In this document: piece after piece, positions 24,954 to 38,279 of the stretch
Numbering within the stretch: the stretch's first letter is position 1
Layout of the letters: every line of letters begins with the position of its first letter
Assembly: GCF_033115175.1 (NCBI RefSeq)
Contig: NC_084850.1
Location: forward strand, 20,739,218 to 20,803,217
Length of the DNA: 64,000 bases
From: Lepus europaeus
Taxonomy: Eukaryota; Chordata; Mammalia; Lagomorpha; Leporidae
Direction: 5' to 3'
The notes under the pieces: model-generated
What the model saw: only the letters and a program-made list of their open reading frames with translations
What the model was told of the DNA's origin: nothing
Database searches by the model: none
Position numbers and translations under genes: made by a program

Positions 24954-27900
24954 TAGATATAGTTTAATGTCTGGGGCTCATCCTGGTAAGTTAGGAATGG
25001 TAAGACTGATGTGTATCTGTCTCTAAAACCTATATTCCTGAAAGTACCAATCATATAATGTGGGTGGGCCTTTGAGAGAGTAATTGGCACAGGGTTCTGG
25101 TACAACATGGTATCTGCTTCTAACCAGGTTGTAGAAAAGAATTCATGGGGCTAAAAAATGTCTTGTATGGAAGGTTAAAGGGTAGACCTCAACAAGGAGA
25201 GGTGCTCTATAGGAGGATGCAAGAATGTTGCACAGGAGCTGGGCTATGAAACATGGTCTCTCAGGGAGGAAAGTTCCCTCCTACCTGACTGGGCAAGACT
25301 GTGAGAGACATAAATGGGCAATGATGAGCAGATAAGAGTAGCCCAGAGCAGAGGATCCTAGATTGGGTGCTGTAGGATCTTTGAGAGTGAAAACATGAGT
25401 AACCATATCTCATTTTCATTTCAAATGTAAAACTTGAGTGTTAAATGTGAAGACCTTACTGAAATAGTAGAAAATGGGGGAACACAGATAGTAACATCCT
25501 TAGGAGGATGTTTGTGTCCAGGTGTGACAGGATGACTGCTGAAGCTTCCAAAAATGCAGAAAAGATGAAATGAAAATCATGGGTAAAACACGTAGAAGCT
25601 GATATGGAGCAAATGTCCAGTGACTGCTATGTGAAAGGATGGAAGGATGGGGAGAACCAAAGACTTTGTTTTTGGGTTACTCTCCATTTGTGGGTGCTGT
25701 AGCTTGGACAGACATTGATTGCATCAACTGACATGAAAGCCTCAAATACTGACTATGTTGGGGAATAACAGAAGGAAATATAATATATTCATGGTTCAAA
25801 GTTGGAGGAGTCTGCAAGATTCCAAAATGCACATGAGCAACTGATGATTGGAAGCAAAGTTAGGAATTGCATCTTGCCCTTCATCCATAACAGCAGCATG
25901 AAGGCCCAGTCAGATCACAGCCACCTTGAGGAATCTATAGAGGGAATCAGTCCCTTCATGGGACAAGACTCCCCTGAATCCCATGGAGAACCCCTCAACC
26001 TCTTAGTCAGGAATAACCCACAGCCGGTGACCATTTGTTCCCATGGAAATAAACACATGTAGAGATTAGAGCAGTGATGCTTAGAGAGATGAACTCATAG
26101 GAAGAATAGGAGGGAGTGAGGAAACCACAACAGGCACTAGAGCTGACCTTTGTGCACAAGAACAGCTGAGTCCATGCCTATAGCCAAAGGAGACTTCTGT
26201 CCTGGGATTACCTGGCCACTTATGATCCTCCTTCATGAGCAAATCTTTTATACATTGCCTAAAAAACCAATCCTGAATATCATGAGATCATCTGCCATTC
26301 ATGATTGTCATACAGAGATGTCTCCATGTTTTTCTGGCTTGACATTCCTGGTGTGCAGACCTGAACCACAAATGAATTGAAAAGGAACACTGAGGGGTGG
26401 GCCCATTAGGTACCCTCTAAATTGACTGTCTCAGTGCCAATACCTTCTCTCACCTAGTGCCTACCTTTATTAAAAGAAGGAGGTAGAGGGGAGAGGAAAC
26501 CCACTAACGTGTGTGTAGAAGCTGGTGCCTGGATGGTAGTCAGGGACAATTATCTTGAACTTGAACTTAATCATGTGAGTTCTGTGTGTACATGGCCCTT
26601 ACATAACATCTGTTGTTCACACACATGCAAGCACTGGACTATGCTTCTCACTGCCCCAGGCTATAAAGGACTTCTCTTTCCTCTTCACCTTGATCTCCAG
26701 GACAATGGTCATATTGGAGGAACACATCATCTGCTTCATAAAAATGCCCAAGTAAGCAATTTAAGTTACAATTCCTTGTTCTTGTGGGAAACATGCAACA
26801 TCCCTTTTCATTCACTCACTCACTCATTCTTATTGAACTTGTGTTGAGCATACATGTGAAAAGTACCACTCAGTCTCTCCCAAATACCACCAAGCGTCTC
26901 CGAGTTCTGTGTAATGAGTGTGGACATGCATCAAAGGCTGGCAGTAGTTTACAGCCTAATGGACAACTCAGTCATTAACACAAGACGTGATAATAATTGG
27001 GATAAAAATAGAGCTCCATCTGCCCAGAGGACCAGGAGAGAAGGGATTTTGAATCTTCAGGCAGGAAGTGGGACATTGTAGTTGAGGCTCCTCTAGACTG
27101 CATGACAAGAAAAGAGCTGCTAGCCCCTGCAGCCAAGGTCTGTATATAATCCCAGGGACACAGCTGTGCCTAACTGCTCAGTGTAGCAGAGCTGTAGGAA
27201 AGACAGACTGCCATAGTGTTGTTTTTCTTTCCCCAGGAGTGACTGCGAGGTTTTCATTGCAAATGCTGCTCAGGCAGCTGAAAACTACATCAGTATGCTC
27301 TCAGAAGTGGTTCCTGACACCAGTGTATAATGAAAACTGCCACCTGACAAAGCCTGTCCTATATGCTGAGCTATAAAGAGGAAAGACATTTAGAGTTCAT
27401 TGAAAATTTTCACAAACACTAGTTTGTCACAGGCCTATTGGTCAGGTAAAACCACAAAACATCTGACACTGACTTATGAACTTGGACTTTGACTTTTCTG
27501 AGTTAGGTCTCACCTCTCTGTAAAAGTTGCTTACAGTAGCCCAAAACTGCATTAGCATCATTTATTTCTCACCCATGAAGCTTTTCAGGGACAACATGAA
27601 GCCATTTGCAAGGGACAGAAACTGATTACTCTGGAAGAATTCCTTTAACCATAATGATTATGTCCATTGGAGTACAAATAGCCCAGCTTCCTCCTCTCAC
27701 ACTGGAGATGAAACTGAGCTTGTGTGTTCTGCACAGTATCCCAGAGGGTCTCCCAGATGTAGTCATATTGCCTATGCTGGGGACTTCACAGATCACTCCT
27801 CCATACTTGGTTGCTGTCCTTCACCTTACCACATCCTATCAGTGGTGGCTGGAATTCCTTCACAAGGAAACTATTAGCACTCACAGGATTGTGTCATGAT

Positions 27901-29915
27901 GCTTTTGGCCATCCCAAACTTCCACACCATATATGCCAATTTAACCTCACACTGGGATTTCCACTCCAAATCTGAATTACCTGTATGGTCCTAGTTGTTT
28001 TTCACCAACGCATGAAGGACATGGCATTCTTTCTCCTGGGCAAGATTAGTTGCATTGTGATCTATGTTTTTCTTTTTCTTGATTGATGAATTATGTCAAG
28101 AATAAAGAAATGCATAGGCAGTAATCAAAAGAATGTCTCTACATGCAAACTCCCATATCTGCAAATGAAATTTCACCCACAAGATCTCTGCTTGCCCTTG
28201 CTGTCCCATTGAATTCCTTCTCCTCTGCTACCCTCTGTCAATCTCAGGGTCAGCCTTTACTTTTTTGACTATGGCCACATGTTTAAATGTTATTGTTGAC
28301 CTTAGTTTTCAACTCATCTAGTGCTCAGTAATGTGTATCCAGTCCAAGGCCATAATCTGATGGTATCTACCCTGTTGGGCCAGGATGTAGTCCACAGTAG
28401 GACAGGAAGTGAGGTGTGGTGTTCAGCTGGTAACTTGCGTCTCCACTTCTGTAACAATTTGTTCTCCACAGCTTGGTGAACATGGGGTTGGAGGAGAGGT
28501 CAAGTCAGGACCATTCTTCCTTAACAGCATTGAGTTTAGCTTGTGCTTGTTTACATCTGAGTTTTTCCTCCACTAGTTTTTACTCTTGAAAAGTTTGGAG
28601 ACTTAATATATGGGCCTCAAACTCCATCCAATCCAAGTGTTCTGTCCTCCGTGCAGGGTGACCAGCAGTGACAAGACATGTACAGGATACACAGTAAACT
28701 CCCAGAAGAAACAGCATAGCTTCAATTTCCTTGGTTTCATCAGAGGAAGTATGTGCTGTTCCACACTGATTCTTAAGGGCTTCTTCTGCTCCCCAGGGAG
28801 CAGATGTGGGGAAATCCCAGGATGTTTGGACAAAGACCTGATCCACTATGGTGCTGCCTGTGTATGCATGCACAGCCTCTTGGTGACAGATGCATCATTT
28901 CTGTGTCACCCTGGCTGTCTCCCAAAAAAGAAGCCCAGAACTTTGGAGACCAGGGTGGGATTTAAGGACACAACCATCTCCCTTCTGAGACTCACTGTGT
29001 GTGTGTTGGGAGGGGGGCTGACCTGGGAGTGGCATGCACCTATGATTTATCATTCCCACTATGGCCTCAGAAGGATAGCATGGCCCAGAAAGCCCAACAG
29101 ATCACCTAGAATCCAAAATGATCTGCAGAATAAACAGCATATGATCCCTGAACCACCCCCCCCCCACCGCCTTGTCTCATGTGAAGCTGCTGTGAGGGCA
29201 CATGGGAATACTACTAACATGGGTTGGCTTCCTAAGTGCACTTAAGGATACATCTAGAATCCCATTTTAGGTGCCTGGATATATACATCCAGTGGTGTTT
29301 CAATCACTCATCTCATGCAGAGAGGCTCACATCAGGTGTGACAAACTCCCTTTCACTGATAATGTTTCTCTTTGGCTATTGTAGGTGACTTTTAAAAGTA
29401 GTCTTCCAGTTCTACACACACTCACACCCTGTTGTAGTTCACGACTGGGATGCCAATGCATTCAAAGCTTCCTAGAGAGAAACAGAAACAACACTTTAAA
29501 AATCAGTCTGCCTTTCCCTGGAAACTAACATTTTAAACATTGCTTCAGTGTCCAAAGTGGCAGCTCATAAAAGTTTCCTGTGTATTTTCCTGTGTATCAT
29601 TGCTTATCACATGTGGAACATGTTTTGCAAGTTTGTGACCAATGACAATCTGGCATTTTATATTCACAATGATGCATAATTATTAGAATGTACACATTTT
29701 TTCCTGCAGTTTGCATATAGCAACCAACCTGCCCAGATTTATTTCTTAGATGACTGCCTTGGTTTTGTGAAGAAGAGAATCTCATGAGAAGGGAAAGAGA
29801 GTTTCTCCTTTTTTTTTGTTAATAAAATACTCAACACTGGACACTGACCTCCTATTCTTGTTTCATTTGGTTTTACACTGAGCATTCCCTAAATCAAGGT
29901 AGGCTGTGTGTGATG
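24954..29915. other. Five kilobases without a recognisable gene
   Basis: Frames are at most 211 codons (28610-29245) and lack any family signature. The opposite strand at 28873-28580 is also open, with a coiled-coil-like continuation (KLVEEKLRCKQAQAKLN) after a stop. This may be a decayed pseudogene that I cannot identify. A C-run lies at 29155-29166. Confidence 0.5.
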
Positions 29916-30171
29916 GGGCCATCATTGTGGCATAGCAGGTTAAGCCATTGCCTGTGATGCCAGCACCCAATATGGGGCTGGTTTGAACCTGATGCTTTAC
30001 TTCTGATCCAGCTCCGTGTTAACATGCCTGGGAAAGCAGCGAGATTTGGCTTGGATCCCTGCACCCACATGAGACACTCTGATGAAATTCCTGGTTCCTG
30101 GCTTTGACCTAGCCCAGCCCTGGCCATTGGGGCTATTTGGAGAGTGAACCAGTGGATGGAACAGCTTTCTC

Positions 30172-30203
<32 letters not shown>

Positions 30204-30275
30204 CCTCTCTCTCTCTTTCTCCATTTCTCTGTAACTCTGTCTTTCAAATAAATAAACAAATAAATCTAAAAAATA
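29916..30275 (+). mobile_element. C-type SINE with long CT run
   Basis: Plus-strand copy starting GGGGCCATCATTGTGGCATA and ending with a (CT)n run at about 30168-30220 and CAAATAAATAAACAAATAAA. Confidence 0.92.
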
Positions 30276-31668
30276 CAAGCCATGTGCAATATGAGTCCTA
30301 TGCAAGGATCTACAGCTCAACCTCCTCAGGTATTCCATGAGACACAGTGAGGCGGCCAGTGTGATTGCCATGTGTCCTGATAGTAGTTGTTTATCTCCTC
30401 AGGAGAACAGTACTGCATAAAATACCCATCCTTATCCACACCAGAAATGCTCTGATAGCCCAGGAAACTCCATGCCCCACCTCTAGACAATACTCACATG
30501 GAACACACATGAATGCTGACAGTGTAGATGTTGGGAAGGTAACAAGGCGAGGAGTACAACAGCTCACAGCCACACTCTCTGCAACTCAATATCTCATTTA
30601 TGTGCATGTTTACTGTCATAATTGACCAAGGCTTTGCCCAGGGATTGAGGAAGTGAGTACAAATTCTACTTGGGGCTGATTGGAACTGAAGATCAAAATT
30701 ATTGGTCACTGTGGTGGGTGAGGACATATCACAGTTTCAGATTACCCCTCACATAGGAGGTTAATGGATGGCTATGCAAGAGCCAGGGAAAGCCTCTGAA
30801 GCCAAGTTAACTGAGATTGCTATGCAGTGAATTAAAGTGCAGGAGGTGCACAGGCATGGCACATGCCTATTCCGTCTCACACCTTTCCCTTCACCCAATC
30901 CAGGCCTGATCCATGGGATATCACTGTGGGTGGGGGCAGGGTATTTGAGTCATTTCTATGAGCGTGTTTCCAAGGTTCTGAGTGCCATTGGGAGTCATGA
31001 ATACTGCTTTGCTGCTTCAGCAGTCACATTCTGACACTCAGAGGCTGAGCATGAGACCCAGAGACTAGGATCTCGACCTCTGGCACCCTTCTCTGTCCTC
31101 AAGATCATTCCTCTTGAGAAACCTGTTAGGTCTGAGAGGTAAAAAAACATCCTAACAGAATTTGGTTATTCAGCATATTATTGTACCACTACCACATAAA
31201 TCTACCTAAAGAAGTCCACCAGTGTTTGGTAATGGGGAGATGGTAGGAGGCAGTCATTTGCTCACAGTCATGTAGAGATGCTCTTTATAATAATGAGTAT
31301 TAGTACAGGATTCAGATGCATCCACTCTCAGCTGCATTTGCAGCTCTGGAAAAGCTTGGTCAAATCATGTAATCTCTGTTGAGAACAAGGAATGAAGAAC
31401 ACAACGGGCACTAGCCCATGGAAGAAAATAAAGATCCCGGCCTTTGCAAATGAGACCTGTCCAGATTTCTGAGGGGAGTCCGATCTTTGAACTGAGATGA
31501 TGTGTCCAGGAGGAAACCCATTAGGATGGGCACTGGACACATCCAGCTGGTAGCAAGAACACTTGTCAAAAGTGAGAAGCTGAGTCTGTTCCTTCCTGGG
31601 AACTAGTCTGTCAGACTAGTGTTCAAGGTTATGCACATGTGCATGTTGGATGGAGGCAGAGCTGTGTC
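30276..31668. other. No gene recognised
   Basis: Unassigned DNA up to the left breakpoint of the L1 fragment. Confidence 0.5.
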
Positions 31669-33275
31669 ACTGCTGAATTCTACCAGACATTTAAAGAAGA
31701 ACTAACTCCAATTTTTCTCAAACTATTCAGATCGATCGAAAAAGAGGGAATCCTCACAAATTCTTTTTATGAAGCCAGCATCACCTTAATTCCTAAGCCG
31801 GAAAAAGATGCAGCATTGAAAGAGAATTACAGACCAATATCCCTGATGAACATAGATGCAAAAATCCTCAATAAAATTCTGGCCAAAAGAATGCAACAAC
31901 ACATCAGAAAGATCATCCACCCAGACCAAGTGGGATTTATCCCTGGTATGCAGGGATGGTTCAATGTTCACAAAACAATCAATGTGATACACCACATTAA
32001 CAGACTGCAGAAGAAAAACCATATGATTATCTCAATTGATGCAGAGAAAGCGCTTGATAAAATACAACACCCTTTCATGATGAAAACTCTAAGCAAACTG
32101 GGTATGGAAGGAACATTCCTCAATACAATCAAAGCAATTTATGAAAAACCCACGGCCAACGTCCTATTGAATGGGGAAAAGTTGGAAGCATTTCCACTGA
32201 AATCTGGTACCAAACAGGGATGACCACTCTCACCACTGCTATTCAATATAGTTCTGGAGGTTTTAGCCAGAGCTATTAGGCAAGAAAAAGAAATTAAAGG
32301 GATACAAATTGGGAAGGAAGAACTCAAACTATCCCTCTTTGCAGATGATATGATTATTTACTTAGGGGATCCAAAGAACTCTCCTAAGAGACTATTGGAA
32401 CTCATAGAAGAGTTTGACAAAGTAGCAGGATATAAAATCAATGCACAAAAATCAACAGCCTTTGTATACACAGGCAATGCCATGACTGAGGAAGAACTTC
32501 TAAGATCAATACCATTCACAATAGCTACAAAAACAATCAAATACCTTGGAATAAACTTAACCAAGGACGTTAAAGATCTCTACAATGAAAATTACAAAAC
32601 CTTAAAGAAAGAAATAGAGGAGAATACCAAAAAATGGAAAAATCTTCCATGCTCATGGATTGGAAGAATCAAGATCATGAAAATGTCCATTCTCTCAAAA
32701 GCAATTTATAGATTCAATGCAATACCAATCAAGATACCAAAGACATTCTTCTCAGATCTGGAAAAAATGATGCTGAAATTCATATGGAGACACAGAAGAA
32801 CTCGAATAGCTAAAGCAATCTTCTACAGCAAAAACAAAGCCGGAGGCATCACTATACCAGATTTCAGGACATACTACAGGGCAGTTGTTATCAAAACAGC
32901 ATGGTACTGGTACAGAAATAGATGGATAGACCAATGGAACAGAATAGAAACACCAGGAATCAACCCAAACATCTACAGCCAACTTATATTTGATCAAGGA
33001 TCCAAAACCAATCCCTGGAGTAAGGACAGTCTAATCAATAAATGGTGCTGGGAAAATTGGATTTCCATGTGCAGAAGCATGAAGCAAGACCCCTACCTTT
33101 CACCTTACACAAAAATTCACTCAACATGGATTAAAAACTTAAATCTATGAGAGAGCATTGGAGAAACCCTGCAAGATATAGGTAACAGCAAAGACTTCTT
33201 GGAAAAGACCCCAGGAGCACAGGCAGTCAAAGCAAAAATTAACATTTGGGATTGCATCAAATTGAGAAGTTTCTA
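31669..33275 (+). mobile_element. L1 ORF2 fragment (reverse transcriptase and C-terminal part), broken
   Basis: The first block reads [46 protein letters not shown] and [19 protein letters not shown], all L1 reverse-transcriptase motifs. An in-frame TGA at 32221-32223 replaces the cysteine of GCPLSP. The frame then continues through [12 protein letters not shown] and the catalytic FADD box, then [32 protein letters not shown] and [10 protein letters not shown] to a TGA near 33149, and peters out after WDCIKLRSF. Both ends are missing: there is no endonuclease, no L1 3' UTR and no poly(A). It cannot be autonomous. Confidence 0.95.
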
Positions 33276-34590
33276 AATCCAGTTTCTTCCCTTGGTATCC
33301 AGTTTTGTGGGAAAAGGACAGAACAGGCCCTGATATGATTCCTGCCCTGTCCTGATGTACATTGGTCCCCAGTGTCCTTGACATACCTCTTCTACACCTT
33401 AAAAATATCCATTAGCTCTTAGTTTATGACATTACATCACTTCCTTCTGAAATGCTTATCCTGAATTCTCTTTAACTGTGTTCCTGGCAGACGCAGGGAG
33501 TAAGGCAGACTGATTCTGCCTCTACCACACATGAAACAAAGAAGGAAATCCTGCACTATCTCTAATAGACAGGCAGTTGCTGTAGAGCATGAGGCTACAG
33601 TGTCATTTTTTCAGTTGTTTCCTGGGTCAGTCAGAAAAAATTGATAAGGATGCCACACTTAGCATTTGAAAAGGAGCTGAAAGGTGTTGATGCAACAGAG
33701 TAGATTCTGGATCAAGATTTGTGTAGAAGACAGAATGAGAGACATAACAATGGCATTGCCAGTCAGAGGATGCCACAAAATAATATCTTCTGAGCAGCGC
33801 TGGTAGCAATGTTGTGTGGATATAGTTGTGAGTATTTGTGATCTGTGTGTGGAAAGGAGGTTACAATTAGATTGGTGCTCTTGTGTACACTTGATTATCT
33901 GAATTTCCTCATGTCTTTCAGGATTCCTTGCTATGTTGACTTGGGCTGTGGGTGTTGTTGAGCAGTCATGGATATTGGATGCATGTCACAGTGAGCCCCC
34001 AAATGAAGGGTACCCAGAAGAGATCAAACCAACTCTTCAAAAACTAGTGGACCTCCAACAACAATATACTCTGTTATTTACTTAGCAGACAGCTGGAGAT
34101 ACCCATAAATATGTGGATCTGTCCCAGTGGGTGCTGGAGCTAACATTAGCAACCCCAGGGTACACTTGGCCTTGGCCATAGACATGTGATTATGTCTTGC
34201 TGCAGTAAACTTTTCCATATTTCATGTGATGTGTATTTACTGACCACCTCATTGGGTTCTACAGGACAGGGGGTTCCCTCCACTCTATCATCCAATGCAG
34301 GAACTCTCAATCCGGGGGGGGGGGGGGCTGTGAGATCACACTGCTCATCAGATCTCTTCCACTACTTATGTGAGGAAGAATGCATAGGCACAACTAGGTC
34401 ATACAAGTACATAAGATGCTTCTGACTATTCATTTTGGGAGACACCCATGGGTACCCTACCCAAGCTCAATGCTTGTTTTGGGAGACCAACACTCCTGAG
34501 GACAAGAGTTGGGGTGGGGGTTTTGGGCATTGTGTATTATTGCGGATGTCCTGTCCATGTCATTTTCACAGAGGAAATGATTGTGTTCAT
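33276..34590. other. No gene recognised
   Basis: Unassigned DNA with a G-run at 34315-34327. No frame above 80 codons. Confidence 0.5.
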
Positions 34591-34983
34591 TTTTTAAAGA
34601 TTTATTTATTGGGACTGGCGCTGTGGTGCAGCGGGTTAAAGCCCCAGCCCACAGCGCTGGCATCCCATATGGATGCCAGTTCGAGTCCCAGCTGTTCCCT
34701 TTCCAATCCAACTTTCTGCTATAGCCTGGGGAAGCAGTGGAAGATGGCCCAAGTCCTTGGGCCCCTGCACCCATGTGGGAGACTCAGAAGAAGCTCCTGG
34801 CTCCTGGCTTTGGATGAGCTCAGCTCTGGCCATTGCCGTCATTTGGGGAGTGAACCAATGAAATGAAAGACCTCTCTCTGGCTCTATCTCTCTCTCTGTA
34901 ACTCTGTCTTTCATGTAAATAAGAGAGAAATCTAAAAAAAATTATTTATTTTATCTGAAAGGCAGAATTGCAGAGAGGCAGAT

Positions 34984-35033
<50 letters not shown>

Positions 35034-35290
35034 CCCATCCACTGGTTCATTCACAAAATTGCCCCAAAGACAGGAGCTGGGCCAATCCAAAGCCAGGAGC
35101 CAGGAGCTTCATCCAGGCCTCCCACGTGTGTGCAGAGGCTCAAGCACTTGAATCATCCTCCTCTGCTTTCCCAGACACATTATCAGGGAGCTAGGTTGGA
35201 AGTGGAGCTGCTGGGACTTGAATTGGTGCCCATATGGGATGCTGGTGCTGCAGGCATTGGCTTTAACCAGTATGCCCCAGCTTTGGCCCC
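34591..35290 (-). mobile_element. C-type SINE split by another SINE
   Basis: The minus-strand copy has its tail at 34591-34610 and resumes at 34942, with a (GA) run at 34989-35030 and CCCCAGCTTTGGCCCC at the far end. A plus-strand SINE sits inside its tail. Confidence 0.88.
34611..34941 (+). mobile_element. C-type SINE nested in an older SINE
   Basis: Plus-strand copy starting GGGACTGGCGCTGTGGTGCA and ending AAATCTAAAAAAA. TTATTTATT flanks it at 34602-34610 and 34942-34950, which is the host SINE's own tail. Confidence 0.9.
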
Positions 35291-36049
35291 GTGATCATGT
35301 TCTTTGTCCACACAGAAGTGGAGCCACAAAGTCAGGGACATCCACCATGAGAAAAAAGCCTATTGGTGCCACAGCTAACTGGAGTAAAGACCACATTGAA
35401 GTCAAGACCCAAGTCAGCAGGACTGGAGAGACAGTGACCAGTTAACAAGCTTCATCCCATAGGGAGGTGCTGAGCAGGGAAAATTTCACTCTGAAAGTTG
35501 TGAAATGGGAAGCACACAGTGAGTTGAGAATTGTAAGGAGGGAGAGCTATAGCTGAAGGGAGGGAAGAGGGAGCAGTGGACATGGGCAAGTCTCATCTGG
35601 ACTTAGGTGCAATGGTCATGAGATTACGCCCTGCAAGTCCTGCCTTGTCTGTGACAGGCTCAATGACGCTTAGGTTTCCTGCTCTCTCATGCCTGTCCTT
35701 CCTTGTTTTGTTTCCTCACACCTGAGCTGCAGCAGCTTAGGGGAGAATCAATTTCCTTTATGCTTTTACACAGCAAATCTAGAATCTATTTGTCTTCACA
35801 GGGCAGATCCAGTTGTGGTGCACTTTAAACATTTTGCCTGGGAATATGTCAGTTCCTAGGCTCTTTGCCATAATTTCGAAGACAAGGTCCTTCATCAACT
35901 CACCTTCACTGGGGAACCACACAAGATAACCTCGTTCAGAGAAGAACCCTAGGAGCAGGAATTAGAGGGCTGGCTTAGCAATGTGATTTCCACAGGTAGG
36001 AAAGAAAGGGCAGGAAGGGAGCTGCCTGCCAGATTCTGGGGTTGAAGTG
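35291..36049. other. No gene recognised
   Basis: Unassigned DNA before the left 193 bp repeat. Confidence 0.5.
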
Positions 36050-36242
36050 CTCTGAGCTGGTGTTTGCACATGTGCTGATGTTAGATGTTTGTCAGCTCAG
36101 GAGAAAGGAATAAGACCCTGACCCTGAGCAGGGCTTGTAAAATACAGCCCTAGGCCTGATTCTGGCCTTTTGCTTATTTTACTCTAAACAGCTTTGAGAC
36201 ATAACTCACACAACACGTCATTCTTCAGTTCAGAGTGTACAA
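36050..36242. repeat. 193 bp direct repeat, left copy
   Basis: It begins CTCTGAGCTGGTGTTTGCAC and ends GAGTGTACAA, directly before the LTR. It differs from the right copy at only about two positions. Its last third resembles old L1-derived DNA (GAGACATAACTCACAC...AGTGTACAA). Confidence 0.92.
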
Positions 36243-36739
36243 TGATCTGCGGGGCGTGATCACAGCCATGGCGCCGCCAGGCCAGGCCCGGGGGCTCCGC
36301 ATGCGTAGCTGCCCCCGGGTGCCCCCGCCCGAGCTGTGCAGAACGGAGCCGTGCTGAGCCGAGTAAGATGGCGCCCAGAGGAAGTAAGATGGGCAGAATC
36401 CAAAGTTGTTTACCACTAAAACTGATTGGCTGCGCAACATCAGGGGAGGTAACAAAACTAGTAACGAGTGTATAGACATATGGCTAGTCCTATAGAAATC
36501 CCCCCGTAAGGTGATTTTTTTAAGTGATTGGTTGGTCCTTAGCCCTGCCCCAATGACTCTGCAGTTTTGTGCTATAAAAGGTACTATTATGCAAAAGGTA
36601 AATGAGTCCTTGCTACTAGACTTGGCTCCCTGCTGTGTCTGACTGTCTCCGGGATCAGGAGGCTGGGGAACAGTTGAGCGGCGTACTCACCTTTCCTCGG
36701 ACCCAGTCCATCCTTGTACGGGTGGACTAAGACCCTGCA
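36243..36739 (+). mobile_element. CpG-rich solo LTR, 497 bp, between 193 bp direct repeats
   Basis: The element runs from TGATCTGCGGGGCG to AAGACCCTGCA and so has TG...CA ends. It carries a CpG-rich U3, an AAGATGGCG motif (YY1 type) at 36365-36373, CCAAT boxes, and a TATA box (TATAAAAG) at 36573-36580, all in plus orientation. The style is that of class II IAP-like LTRs. Instead of a 4-6 bp target duplication it is flanked by two copies of a 193 bp segment. No retroviral genes adjoin it. Confidence 0.82.
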
Positions 36740-36932
36740 CTCTGAGCTGGTGTTTGCACATGTGCTAATGTTAGATGTTTGTCAGCTCAGGAGAAAAGAA
36801 TAAGACCCTGACCCTGAGCAGGGCTTGTAAAATACAGCCCTAGGCCTGATTCTGGCCTTTTGCTTATTTTACTCTAAACAGCTTTGAGACATAACTCACA
36901 CAACACGTCATTCTTCAGTTCAGAGTGTACAA
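36740..36932. repeat. 193 bp direct repeat, right copy
   Basis: It is the second copy of the segment at 36050-36242. It starts at the base after the LTR and continues without a break into unrelated downstream DNA (TGTGCTTTTCACATAG). Confidence 0.92.
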
Positions 36933-38279
36933 TGTGCTTTTCACATAGCCAAGGCATTATGTAATCTTCCCCCACAGTCTAATTTCACAGAATTTTCATC
37001 CTCCCTAAAACAGCCCAGTACAGTTGGTTGTCTTTCTCTGTCCCTGCTGCTGGTGTGGAAGTAAGTTCCATAGTGTAAGAATTGTGCAACACCTGCTTTT
37101 GGTGACTGCTTTCACTTCACCGTATCCATGTTATATTGTTACAATACAAACTACTTGACCTCTCCCATGCCCCATATCAGCATGATATCCCCCATGTGTT
37201 ATGCCTGTCTCCCCAGGTGTTCCTTGGCATGCTATTGGGTCTGTAGGTTCAGATAAGCAGTTGGCAGTGATGGCCAGCTACAAGTATGACCTAACTCCAT
37301 TCTGGCACAAGATCTTTACTAGTCACAGGGCAGAATTCCTGAGGCTCCCTCCAGGTCACAGCTTCATTTCAAGATATGCAGACAGGTCCATTCCAAGACA
37401 CATTCCCGGGGCCACTTTTAAGATGGGTCCCATGCCCCGCTCTGTCAACAGAAGGTGTGTATGGAAATGAGAGATTCAGATGGACTCAATTGCAGGAGGA
37501 ACTCATCAGGATTCCAACACAGGACAGAAAGATACATAATAGGAGCAGTGCCCAGTGCTCACTTGTGTGCAGAGGGCAGAGACGGGCAAGAGTACAGTCA
37601 GCCAGTGGTAGTTTCAACATGCAGATTATCTTCTCACTGCTCCCATAATTATGGTAACTGGCAGAAGAATGAATTAGGCCTTTGGTATGAAGCCTGAAGA
37701 ACTGACTTTCTGCTCAAGGCCAGGGGCTCTTCATTACCCTGCACAATACTCCAATACACATGTTCCACACTTATCCATCTGATTCTGATTCCCAAGGACA
37801 GAAATCTGATTAGTTGGATCTCCTTTGCAAATCACAGCAACATAATCCCCAGGAGATGTAGAGGCAATTCTGAATTTACCGATTTATAGTAAAGTGCATG
37901 CCCTGTGCCAGCTGCCATCAGGCCCATTTTATCAATCATGACCCATTTTTCTCGTCCCATCTCTCATTTCTGCTTTTTTGTTCATTAACAGCTTTTTCTG
38001 TTGAGCTCTTCCCATTGTTCATAACTAGGTCTAGTAGTACAGCAACCGCTAAGAAGGCGGCATGATTTTTCTTGATGGTAGTTGTAACTCTCCAGAGGAA
38101 AAGAGAGCGTGATTACTTTATGTAGCCACATGTTCTCATATCCTTTTCTTCGTCGTGTTTTCAGTTTATATAGAAGTTTTGAAATAAGTCATTTTCATGA
38201 GTTTCAGACTCAGTGATGCGTATGGTATCCCCTACTGGCAGAACTGGAAAAACAGGTCTTTTACCCACTCTTTTTAAAT
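36933..38279. other. No gene recognised
   Basis: Overlapping frames of 80-90 codons at 37201-37697 show no family motif. The rest is AT-rich. Confidence 0.5.

Noticed and set aside
28610-29245. A 211-codon plus-strand open frame, the longest in the unassigned DNA.
   Set aside because: No motif, no start context, no neighbouring exons, and it overlaps an open minus-strand frame.
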